64,000 nucleotides of DNA from Pyropia haitanensis. Lineage: Eukaryota > Rhodophyta > Bangiophyceae > Bangiales > Bangiaceae. The notes under the pieces were generated by a model. That model made no database searches, was not told the origin of the DNA, and saw only the letters and a list, made by a program, of their open reading frames with translations. Made by a program: the position numbers and the translations under genes. Of this stretch, positions 21,907-30,949 are shown piece by piece. The stretch is from contig SDUX01000007.1 of assembly GCA_008729055.1 (NCBI GenBank), positions 1,288,064 to 1,352,063 on the forward strand, given 5' to 3'. The stretch's first letter is position 1. Every line of letters starts with the position of its first letter.

Positions 21907-23469
21907 GGCGGCGGCGGTGACAGGGGCGGCGGCGGCGGCGGCGGTGGTGGTGTCGGTGGCGGTGGTGGTGTTGGCGGCGGTGGCGGTGGCGGCGGCAGCG
22001 GCAAGGCCAAGCCGTCGACGCGGGTGAACATTGTGGATCGGTCGCTGGCGCCGCTGGGCGCCACCGCCAGCGGCGACGTCCTCGCGCTCCTCTTCTCCGA
22101 GCTCGTCCAGTACAGCCGCAACCGCGTCACGTCGGTGACGGAGCTGGAGGCGCGCCTGGCGGGCGTTGGCGGCCGCGTCGGCGCCCGCGCGCTGACGCTG
22201 CTCGCCGTCCGCGACGCGGGAGGGGCGACGGGGGGGGGGGGCACGGCGGGGGCGGGGGGGGTTGGGCGGCGCGGGGGGGGTGCTGGGGGGGGGAAGGCCG
22301 CCGCGACGGCGGGGGCGGGCAAGCGGGAGGTGCGCGTGCTGGGGGTGCTCAACCTGGTCGTGTCGGGGGTGTGGAAGTTCCTGTTTGGGAAGCAGGCGGA
22401 CGGGCTGAAGAAGGTCAACGACTCGGAGGATGAGTGTACGCTGGGGGTGGGGAGGGGAGGGGGGGGGGCTGTGTTCTTTCAGCTGCTTGTCGCGCGGCAG
22501 GGACTGTGGGCATGCATGGGGGGGGGGGACGATGAGCGGGATGGGCGTGGCGCGGTGGGAGGGAGCGGGTCTTGCGGTGGCATGGGTGTGGGCGACCCTG
22601 TGCGGGGCTCGCGGTTGGCGATGGTCGCGGCCCGGCGACTACCTGCTACTGACGCGCCCTTTGTGGATTGCGAACGTGTGGGTGTTTGACGCGCTCCGTG
22701 TCTCTTGGTGCTCTTGGGCTGTCTGGGGCGTCACCCGCTGTCCGCTCCGTGTACGCTGCGCTCGCATGTGGTCTCGGTGTGTGTGTGTGTGTTCCCCACT
22801 CTTCAGACTACATTGAGGACGTGGAGCCGCTGGTCAACAAGTTCGTGTCGGTCCCGAAAGACTATGGCTCCCTCAATTGCGCGGCGTTTATCGCGGGCGT
22901 CATTCATGGCGTGTTGCTTGCGTCTGGTTTTGTACGTGCGGAGAGGGGCGTTACGCTGGCGCCTTGTGGCTTCCGTGGTGCCCTGTTGTTCTCTCCTCTC
23001 ATGTTGTTTCTGTGCGTGTCTGCCGTGTCCTTGTGTGGCCTTCTCCACTGGTGCCTTTCTCGCGTAGACGCTGCCTGTGTGCTGCTTGATTGCTGACGTG
23101 CACTGTCTTTGTGGCTGACTGGTAATCTCTGCTTTGGTGTGCCCTCCCCCCCGCCTGCTGTTGTTTTTCTGTGGCTTGACCCGCGACGGCCCCTCACGAT
23201 GGAGTGCTGCTTGCTGCCGCCGCTGCTGGCCGCCGCCGCGCCGCGTGGGGTGGTGGCCACAGCCCGCGGACGTCAATACCTTCTCCAAGGGGGACGTGGA
23301 CAGCAGCGCGCCGTCCCCAGCGCCCGCCGCTCCGAGCGCCAATGGCGCGGGCGCATCGGGCGGGGGGAGCGGCGGCGGCGGCAGCGGCGTTCCGCCGCTC
23401 ACCATCTACTTTATCAAGTTCCACCCTGAGGTGATGGCGCGGGAGCGGCGGCTCGGGCGGCTTGGATGA
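21583..23469 (+). CDS. TRAPPC5: TRAPP complex subunit 5 (Trs31), three exons
   Basis: Exons 21583-22435, 22807-22931 and 23263-23469 give 394 residues (human 188). Donors are GTACGC and GTACGT; acceptors are TTCAG and CACAG. Splicing restores NDSEDEYYIEDVEPL across junction 1 and LLASGFPADVNTF across junction 2, matching human NDDARTFYIIEREPL and LTHSGFPAKV. Core motifs include ALLFSELVQYSRNRV, WKFLFGKQADGL, FVSVPKDYGSLNCAAF and IKFHPEVMARERRL. TRAPPC5 is a Bet3-like core subunit of TRAPP tethers, which act in ER-Golgi traffic and as Rab GEFs. The extra length is a 144-residue N-terminal His/Pro/Gly-rich extension with a poly-Gly tract (about 89-140), a Gly-rich loop (about 209-245) and an Ala/Gly insertion before LTIYFIKF. 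The start is the first ATG of the frame. Confidence 0.93.
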
Positions 23470-23981
23470 TTGCAGACCCGTGCGGCTCCGCTGTGGGCAT
23501 CGGCGGCGGTAGTCCTTCCACTCGGCAAGAGCGGTGTACATACAGACAGACCTCTCATCGTCGAAACGTGACAATTGTCTTGGTTTCTCTTTGTTTGCGT
23601 TGTTGTCTTTCAGCTTTTTTCTCCCCTGCGTAAATTCGGAAGTGTGGTGCAGCGTCTCATTGGCTGGACAACATCATCGGCACCTACCATTGGCTGAGGG
23701 GCTTTCGCAGACACGTACCGTTAGTGTGACGCGGTACTACTGTATCGCGTCACATGCTGCGAAAGATCTTTATCGATGCCGTGCGCCGGTACACTCAACT
23801 CCGCTAAATTTTTTCGGTTCCTTTAAACTAAGTGCAATGCGCTGGTACGATTGGTGATCACCGGCCCACCTCCACGTGCCCCCCGCTCGTCGCCACCGTC
23901 GCGCGCTGTTCCACACACCCTCCTCCGGACGGTGCCTGCCGATATCCCTGCAGCAGCGCCTGCCCTTATGGTGCTTGCTGT

Positions 23982-24074
23982 AAAAAATGGATGTTGACGG
24001 TACGTGAAGGTGCATATAATCGCTGCCTGGACCAATGAATCCGCACCTGCAGGTCCGAGCAACATCCACTTTTT
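23982..24074 (+). repeat. ~93-bp foldback element, copy 1
   Basis: Both ends carry AAAA(A/G)TGGATGTTG-type inverted repeats of about 33 bp, running through AGGTGC / GCACCT towards the centre. A second copy lies at 40973-41063; the two share GAATCCGCACC/TAATCCGCACC and CTGCAGGTCCGAGCAACATCC. It has no coding capacity. Confidence 0.8.
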
Positions 24075-24254
24075 CGCGGAAGCACAGTATCCCTGCATCT
24101 CCGACAGCTACACCGTGCGCCTTACAGCGCTGCAGGAGTTCATCCTTCAGACCGTGAGCGGACAGCCCACGAACCCGAAGGCTCTCCCGGAGCACCTTGA
24201 TCGTGGCCTTCTCCATCGTGCTGAATGGTGTGTCCGCCAGGCTGCAGGACTGAG

Positions 24255-24502
24255 GCCCGTTCGCAGTTCCGCTTAGTATAAACATAACGTCGCTCTGATT
24301 GGTCGACGGCGTTATACGGACGGTATAACGTTATGACATACGCGAACGGCTCGCGTATGTCATAACGTTATACCGACCCCCGCAGCCGCTGGAATTCCAA
24401 TCGAACGAAGCAGCACGTTATGCCAAGCTCTCAACGTTCTTTCGCATCCCAGCAAGTGTTATACCGTCGTTATACCAAGCCCGCCGGGAACTGCGAACGG
24501 GC
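24255..24502 (+). mobile_element. 248-bp inverted-repeat element flanked by CTGAG
   Basis: GCCCGTTCGCAGTTCC at 24255 and its reverse complement ending at 24502 form a 16-bp terminal inverted repeat. CTGAG directly flanks both ends. The interior is rich in GTTATAC / GTATAAC motifs and has a 25-bp perfect hairpin. A further copy of the right end (CTGCGAACGGGCCTGAG) occurs at about 24720-24738. Confidence 0.7.
24321..24375. repeat. perfect 25-bp hairpin with 5-nt loop
   Basis: Left arm 24321-24345 and right arm 24351-24375 are exact reverse complements around the loop 24346-24350. This is the longest short-loop perfect palindrome I found in the window and sits at the centre of the 248-bp element. 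Confidence 0.95.
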
Positions 24503-24799
24503 CTGAGCGAGGCCTGACTCGTTGGTGAGATCTGTGGGCACGCGTCGTAAATATGCCAGAATGGTGGGTGCAGAATCCGCCTAACGGCCCCTAATTGCGG
24601 CGATACATTGTGATGTCACCTACCGCGGCCGATTGGTATGTCCGTCTCGATTGTATCGTAGCAAAACGCTGGCCCAATCGCATCCACGTTACTGGTACTG
24701 GTAGGGGAACGATACATGTCTGCGAACGGGCCTGAGAGAGTACATCAACTGGGAGTACCGTCGGGGCCCCCTGACGAATCGGGTTGTGGAGTGCGATTA

Positions 24800-25505
24800 G
24801 AGGGTTTTTACTGCGCGTCCGTGAGATCATTTGTGAGAACGATTCAGCTGTAATGGGTTGTCATCCACGGCGAGGCGAACCAAGCGTCACGCTGGTTTTT
24901 ACCAGGCGACCGTGAGAACTCTTTGTGAGAACTCCTTGGAACGAGGATTGCCTTTGCTTGCAGGAGGAGTTGAGGTGGGCACGTCGCTCAACGTCATTCC
25001 CGCCGCGGGAACGAGATTGAGATGGTGCAGGTGGGGACGGCTCTTGCGCGGCCGGCGCCGTGCGAGGCGTACCAGCGGATTCGTCATCGATGGTCGCCAT
25101 ATCGCTGGGGGAAAACGTGCGCGGGCCCGTGACAGCGCGACGGCAGGGGAGAGGGACTCGAAGCCTAGGCGCGCAGGGCAAGCGCTGCGTGGAGCACCGA
25201 AGGGTGCTGGCATGGACCGGCGCAGAAGAGCGCGGGACAGCGCCAAGAGAGGCTGGCCTGGGGCGGCGCAGCCCCCAGAGTAAGTGTACAACAAATGCCC
25301 TTTCGAGCGACACGTGTGCAACTTAGGGCAGCGCGAGAGATATCTCGAATACTCTCGGTCCGTGACAACTCACCCCGTTCTTGTCACGGACTCATCTCAC
25401 GTGAGATCTCTGTGAGATCGTTTTGGAGGTAGTAGCCCCCTTTTTGTCATGAATTTGGTGCCACGTTGTCACAAACGATCTCACGAACGGGTTGTAAAAA
25501 CCCTC
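24800..25505 (+). mobile_element. 706-bp TA-flanked element with ~40-bp inverted repeats
   Basis: Both ends start GAGGGTTTTTAC and continue with CGTGAGATC(A/G)TTTGTGA. TA flanks both sides (24798-24799 and 25506-25507), as expected for a Tc1/mariner-type insertion. Related CGTGAGAACTCTTTGTGAG motifs repeat inside, and an 11-bp hairpin (25358-25368 / 25381-25391) lies near the right end. I see no transposase. Confidence 0.75.
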
Positions 25506-25789
25506 TATTCATCAGCGCCTCAGATCTGGATACCAGACTGTACAACGGAGTTAAGAGTGGGACTACCTGAGCACCCTGGTAGTAGTTGTCGTGACGAGTG
25601 CTACCACTGGTCGATAGCAAATGCACCACAGCCTTCCTACAGACACAGAGCGACACTGACCCGCGCCAGCCCTCTGCCGCAACCCCTGCGGGTGCCTGTA
25701 TCCGTCTGTCGACGGCAACCCTCCCCCCCACGGCGCTCCCTAGGCGGGAGCTCTGGTCCCTACGAGTCACCCCCCGTTTCCATTCAACT

Positions 25790-26662
25790 ATGGCGACGCC
25801 CGCCGCCGAATCGCCGTCGACCCTCAAGGTCGGCGTCATTGGCGGCACGTCGCTGCTCACGTCCACCCTCTTTTCGTCGCTGACGCCGACGCCGACGGCC
25901 ACCCCCCACGGCACGGTCACCCTCCACACGTCGCCGACTTCCCGGCTAGTGTTTCTCCAACGCCACGTGTCCACGCCGGCCGGCAACTACACGCCCCCGC
26001 ACGCGATTGCGCACCGCGCGCATGCGGCGGCGCTGGCCGCCGCGGGCGTCACGCACGTCCTGGCCGTCTGCTGCGTCGGGTCGCTTAACGCAGAGGTGCC
26101 TCCGGGCACGCTCGTCATCCCTGACGACTATTCCGCGCTCTACTGCCCGCCCGTCTACCTTCACGACGACGCCCGCGCGCACATTGTGCCGGGCCTGGAC
26201 GCGCCCCTGCGCGAGCGCGTCCTCGGCGCCGTCCGCCGGTGGGCGGCAGCTGAGAAGGGCGCCGGCGGTGGCGGCGTGCGGGACGGCGCCGCAGCTGGAG
26301 GTGCCAATGGGGGTGCGGGCGTGCGGGTGGTGGAGGCAGGCGTGTACGTGCAGACGCCCGGCCCCCGGTTCGAGACCCCCGCCGAGGTGCGGATGCTGGC
26401 GGCCGGCGTCGGCACCGCCTCTGGGGTGGTGGGCGTGGTGGGCATGACCGCCGCCAACGAGGCGACGGTGTGCAAGGAGGCGGCGCTTCCGTACGTGGCG
26501 GTGTGCATGGTGGACAACTACGCCAACGGCGTGGGGGGAGACACGCTCACCGAGGCGGCCTTCCACGAGAGCGTCAAGCGCAACGTGTCGGTCGTCGAGT
26601 CGGTGGTCAAGGCGGTGCTGCAGGAGTTGGACGCGGGCTGCGTGCCCGGGGGGGAGCCGTGA
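25790..26662 (+). CDS. purine-nucleoside / methylthioadenosine phosphorylase family enzyme
   Basis: A 290-residue, intronless protein of the PNP_UDP_1 superfamily, starting at an in-frame ATG preceded by AACT. Motifs: VGVIGGTSLL (14-23) for phosphate binding; RHVSTPAGNYTPPH (58-71), a variant of the RHG...VNYRAN block; VCCVGSLN (93-100); GVYVQTPGPRFETPAEVRML (184-203); VVGMTAANEA (216-225); and VDNYANGV (241-248), with the Asp/Asn of the base pocket. These enzymes split purine nucleosides or 5'-methylthioadenosine with phosphate. The EAT-C-KE-x4-YVAVCMVDNYANG end resembles archaeal/bacterial MTAP-like proteins more than the human enzyme, so the exact substrate is open. A Gly/Ala-rich loop (about 156-176) is inserted relative to the family. 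Confidence 0.87.
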   Translation: MATPAAESPSTLKVGVIGGTSLLTSTLFSSLTPTPTATPHGTVTLHTSPTSRLVFLQRHVSTPAGNYTPPHAIAHRAHAAALAAAGVTHVLAVCCVGSLNAEVPPGTLVIPDDYSALYCPPVYLHDDARAHIVPGLDAPLRERVLGAVRRWAAAEKGAGGGGVRDGAAAGGANGGAGVRVVEAGVYVQTPGPRFETPAEVRMLAAGVGTASGVVGVVGMTAANEATVCKEAALPYVAVCMVDNYANGVGGDTLTEAAFHESVKRNVSVVESVVKAVLQELDAGCVPGGEP

Positions 26663-26881
26663 CGGCGCTGGAGGCGATGGTGGTAAACTTCCTGCCCCCT
26701 GTTTTGTTGGGTGGTACCCTGTACCTAATCGAGCGGCCGCGCGTCGGTGAGGCCGTCGCGCCTCCTCCACGCCCCCACCCCCCGCCGCTCATGAGCTTGA
26801 GCTCAGGGACAGAGCTCAGGGACAGTCCAACAAAGGGACGGCCTCGCTCAGCTATGAAGCCCGGGCATGCGCTCCTGTTGG

Positions 26882-28121
26882 TTAGCAAGCCGCCTTGCCC
26901 CTGCCTGGGTGCATCGGCTGTAGGTCACGCACCGCCTCCTCCACCAGCCGCACCACGTCGTCGGCGCACCCCCAGCACACGGTCACGCCCCCCCCCCGTG
27001 CCCATAGTTGTGCACCACCACCCCCTCCGCCCCCCCCCCGGCACCGGCACCGGCACCGCCCCCCCTTTCGGTGCCACCACCGGCGGCACTCGCTCCGCCT
27101 CGAGCCGAATCCCCGCCGCCCGCGCCGGCCGGAGGCCCACCCACTCGCGCACCACCTTGGCGCCCGCCACCGCCGGCACCACCGCCGCGGCGCGGGCGAG
27201 GAGGGCGGCCACCTCGGCGGCGGGCGCGGACCGCGACCAGTCGCCCTCGTGGTAGGTGCCGCCGACGGTGAGGCGGCCGGCGCCGCGGTTGAGGATGTAG
27301 GCCAGCTCCCGGCCGTCGCCGGTGGGCGTTTCAGACACAAAGCCGCTGACGGGCGACGTCGGTTCCACGACGACAGTCACGCCTCGGGCGGGTGTAAGCG
27401 TCGTGTCGCCGACGAGCGCAACGGAGCCTAGGCCTGTACAGTTGACGACGACGGAGGGCGGGGGCGGGCGTGGCGTCGCCCCACCTTCCTGGTCGCCAGC
27501 AGCACCGCCACAGTCAAACCCGCCGGCCAGGGGCGCGGCCACCACCGCCCGGACGGCCGCGAGCAGCGACGGCGCGTCGCCCGCGACAAGGTCCTCACCC
27601 AGCACCCGCAGCCGCACGCCCGCCGCCGCCGCGCGCGCGCGGAGCGCGGGCAGGTACACGTCCATCTCCGCGATAGGGGACTCAAAGTAGTAGCCGCCCG
27701 GGTAGCCGGCCGGCACCCGCGGGTGGTCGGCACCGACGGGCGCAAACGCCAGCGACGGGAGGGCGGCCCACCACGGGGGCGGCGGCACCGCCGCGGGCGC
27801 CGGCGGGTGCAGCAGCACCCCCGGGTAGATACCGACGCCGGCGGCCGGGGCGCGTGCCTCGGCGGCGAGGATGTCGAGGGTAGCGGCCGCCCAGCGGCGG
27901 ACGAGCGCTTCGGGCTCGCAGTGGAAGGGCATCCAAAAGCCGCCCGACCCGCCGCTCGTGTACACCCGCGCGCCGTCGGTGGCGGTCGCGTCTGTATCGC
28001 GCGTGACAATGGTGACTGAGTAGCGTCGGGTGGCGGCGAGGGCAAGGGCCGTCGTGAGGCCAATGATGCCCGCGCCAACGACGACCACGTGGGGGGGGCC
28101 GGGGGGGGCGGCGTCTGCCAT
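26882..28121 (-). CDS. DAO: D-amino-acid oxidase family flavoenzyme, apparent frame slips at two C runs
   Basis: The ATG is the complement of 28119-28121. Motifs: VVVVGAGIIGLTTAL (about 12-26, FAD Rossmann fold); YTSGGSGGFWMPF; GGYYFESPIAEMDVYLP with the active-site Tyr; VVNCTGLGSVALVGDTTL; and RGAGRLTVGGTYHEGDW with substrate-binding residues. These fit D-amino-acid or D-aspartate oxidase, peroxisomal FAD enzymes that deaminate D-amino acids and release H2O2. The C-terminal signature VVHNYGHGG lies in a second frame and VTVCWGCADDVVRLVEEAV in a third. The two shifts fall exactly at 10-base C runs (27030-27039 and 26988-26997). I read this as sequencing or assembly indels in an intact gene rather than a pseudogene. 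Stop at 26882-26884. No SKL-type peroxisomal tail is visible (ends GKAAC). Confidence 0.88.
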
Positions 28122-29245
28122 CGTGACTACACTTCTCGAGTGCCCCGCCACCCCACCTTGCCGCAACGCCCGGTCCGCCGCTTTGGACAGAGCCCCCTAC
28201 CCCAATCGCGGCAAGAAGCGCTGGACAGAGGACGTGGGCAGCCAGGCAGGGGCATGGAGGGGGAAGACAGGAGATGCCACGCGGGCACAGGGGCAGGACC
28301 TCACGAGGGCAGACTGGGACAACAACGTGAGCAGACCGGAAAGCAATGGAGAGGACAGACCGCGGGGAACACGTGGATAGCAGGAAACGAGGCCGTGGGC
28401 GGCTGGGGAAGATCGTAGGAGGACACGGAAGAGACCGTGTGGGCAGTGACAGATGGGAACGCGCGCGGGCAGACTGGGACGAGAACGGCGTGGGCAAACA
28501 GGGACATGGAACGAGGGCAAACCGGGGAAAACACGTAGGCAATACACACGGAGAGAGGATCGACGATAGCCCAGCGTTGGAGCGTCGCGACTGTGGTCCA
28601 GTGTGCCCAAGATGCAACGGGCACGAACGGCACTTGGACCAAGAAGACGGTCATGGAGGCAGCTAAATACAGTACCCTTCAGTCTTGTCCCCTTTGCATT
28701 CAATTGCATGCGACCGGATCTCCCTCTCATGCGGAGGGTCAAACATCGCCTTCAAAAAAATACTAGACCTGGCCACTGATGCAGCTTAATTGAATATTGG
28801 GGGATATAACTGGTGAGGGAGACGGGTGTGCCAAAAGCATAGACTGGTTTTAGTATGGGAAACTAGAGCTGCCTACAAAAAGAAGCGCCAAGAACAAGCA
28901 GTGGGAAGAGCCACAAACAAGTCGACAAAGGGACGCCCGTGGAAGCACCCAAACTGGGCGGGGAGGACAGGGGCACGGGGCAAGCCGACGGACGCTGCCG
29001 GGCACCGGGTGCCCGAGGGAGGAGTCCGCGCGGCCGCCTGAGAAGGCGCCCGTGGTGGGCGTCCAAGCCGTCCGCCGCGCCGAGCGTCCCGCCAAAGAAA
29101 CGGTCCGCCTGCCGGGCCGGGTCCGCCGCGGGCCTAGGCCACCACCGCAGGCGGTACCGGACCAGGCAGCCGGCAGGGTCAGGGGACGGGATGGTGGCGG
29201 GAAAGCACGTGAGCGGCAGGGGGGACGGAGAGGGGGGGAGGTGCA
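28122..29245. other. intergenic region with purine-rich degenerate repeats
   Basis: The plus strand from about 28230 to 28560 is purine-rich with loosely repeated GGGCAGACTGGGAC and GGGCAAAC-type units. No coding sequence is supported on either strand. Confidence 0.5.
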
Positions 29246-29475
29246 GCGCAGTGGGTGCTAAACCGTCTCAAAAAAAAACCTGCTTCTTCGGTTGCGGGCC
29301 CCCTTGCGGACTTTCGTGGGATCTTTCACGCAAGCCAGTCTGTGTGGACAAGCAAGATTTTTGTGCGGAGTCTGCTTGCGTCCGAAAGTCTGTCAGTCTT
29401 GCGCAAGCCTTTGCGAAATTCTCCCACGCCGCGACTGTGAACAACCGTCGGGGTGTACCCAATCAGAGGCCGGGA
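29246..29475 (+). repeat. full copy of the dispersed ~230-bp repeat, TCTP upstream
   Basis: Inverted relative to the copy at 1279-1513 and parallel to the fragment at 301-372. It ends about 40 bp before the TCTP TATA box, so part of it may have become promoter sequence. Confidence 0.85.
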
Positions 29476-29512
29476 CGCTGGACGTGGTCACATGAGCAGA
29501 AGTTTTATTAAG

Positions 29513-29520
29513 TATATAAA
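29513..29520 (+). promoter_or_regulatory. TATA box of TCTP
   Basis: TATATAAA in an AT-rich island, about 230 bp upstream of the TCTP start codon. Confidence 0.65.
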
Positions 29521-29752
29521 TACTAGTGGATTTTTACTGCTCGTACACTTCGTGTGATTTGGTAAAAACCAACACACAATTGCGACGCCGTCGCGGTCGA
29601 CAGACGGGGGCCGTCGTCGCCCGCGTACGATCCAGCGTCACTAGCTCAACCCCGTTCCCCTGCACTTCGCGCTGTTCCCGGTTGATGCGGCGCTTTCCCC
29701 CAACCCCGTCTCCACCGACCCGCTTCCGTACTCTTTCGCCCCTTGGGTCACC

Positions 29753-30666
29753 ATGAAGGTCTTTAAGGATGTGTTCACAGGTGCGCTCCCCAGCCTGGCG
29801 TTGGCGTCGGTGGTGGTGGGTTGTTTGGTGTGGCGTTTGCCTGGTTTAGGGCGTGTGTTGCGGCCGCTGTGGGTTGGCCGCTGCAGGCGTTGGCGTGCGA
29901 TGGTTATACTGGACGCGGTTGGGGGCAGCGTCTGACACGCGTGATGTGTTATGTCGATTTTGGGTTGTTGAGGTGCGTCCGTCGGTGGCTTTTTCCTCTT
30001 TTTTTCCGTGTGCTGGTTGGTGCCCACTTGTCGCTCTGCCCCCGTTGCCGACGTCTCTGCCCGCGGCGCATCGTGTCTTGCCACGGTGGCGATGTCTTGG
30101 GCATCCGCTGCCCCCTCTCGCTGCTGTTTTCACGCACTCCCGCCCATCTCTGCCACGTGCCGGCGCCCCCCACGCACCGGCACCCCCCCTCAGCTGATGA
30201 GATGTGCTCGGACGCGATGAAGAACCTTCGGGAGGAGGAAAATGGCCTGCTCCTCGTATGCGACTCGTACAACATCTCGTCCGGCGGGGAGGACTTTGGC
30301 ATTGAGAACAATGAAGAGGACCCGGCCGGTGACGGCGACGCCGCGGAACAGGTCAACATTGTGGTGCACAGCTTTGGCCTGCAGCCGTGCCCGATGACCA
30401 AGAAGGATTTTCAGGTGGTCATCAAAAAGTACCTGAAGAAGGTGAAGGGCTACCTCGACGCCAACGCGGCGGAAAAGACCGACGCGTTCATGGCGGGCAT
30501 GAAGGAGTGGATCCCCAAGATGCTCAAGGAGTACAGCGAGTACGACTTTTACATGGGCAAGAGCTGCGACCCGGACGCGGGGCTGGCGATGGCCAAGTAC
30601 GAGGACGGCGCCACCTACCCGACGTTTTATTTCATCCTCGACGGTCTCAAGGGCGAGAAGTTCTAA
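29753..30666 (+). CDS. TPT1: translationally controlled tumour protein (TCTP), two exons
   Basis: Exon 1 (29753-29780) encodes MKVFKDVFT and exon 2 (30194-30666) the rest; 166 residues, close to the usual 168-172. The intron (29781-30193, 413 bp) has donor GTGCGC and acceptor CTCAG. The joined N-terminus MKVFKDVFTADEMCSDAMK matches the family start (I-Y-KD-x-FTGDE-x-SD). Conserved blocks: VCDSYNI, an acidic loop, NIVVHSFGLQ, the Lys-rich helical hairpin KKDFQVVIKKYLKKVKGYL, and the C-terminal DFYMGKSCDPDAGLAMAKYE with FYFILDGLKGEKF. TCTP is an abundant cytosolic calcium-binding growth-related protein with an Mss4-like fold. A tiny first exon ending inside FTG/A is the only oddity. Confidence 0.94.
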
Positions 30667-30949
30667 ACGTGTACTCTCTTTTTTTGGATCTCTTTTTGCG
30701 CTGGTTGCTGTCGTGTCAGGCGTGTCACTCTGGGCGCCTGTACTCGATGGGAAGTCGTGCGATCTCTGTTCCCCTGGTACACTGTCCACGCACACCGGAC
30801 CATCACGTCGAACCTGTCTGGGTTCATGGGAGACCCGCCTCCACACATGACATGGTCTACATAGACATCTCCACCTCCCCACCTTCACACAGCATCACGC
30901 CGTCTCCCGGACTTCCCCCTGCAACAACCGCCACGACCCCTCCCACGCG

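Larger units (their letters stand above)
23470..25789. other. gene-free block of small transposon-like elements
   Basis: No host gene found. The stretch contains a 93-bp foldback element, a 248-bp inverted-repeat element with a 25-bp perfect hairpin, a second copy of that element's end at about 24720-24738, and a 706-bp TA-flanked element. It precedes the PNP gene, so part of it must serve as promoter. Confidence 0.6.

Noticed and set aside
29821..29938. TCTP frame extending through the intron as one long ORF
   Set aside because: The residues encoded there match nothing in TCTP, whereas splicing 29780 to 30194 gives the conserved N-terminus.
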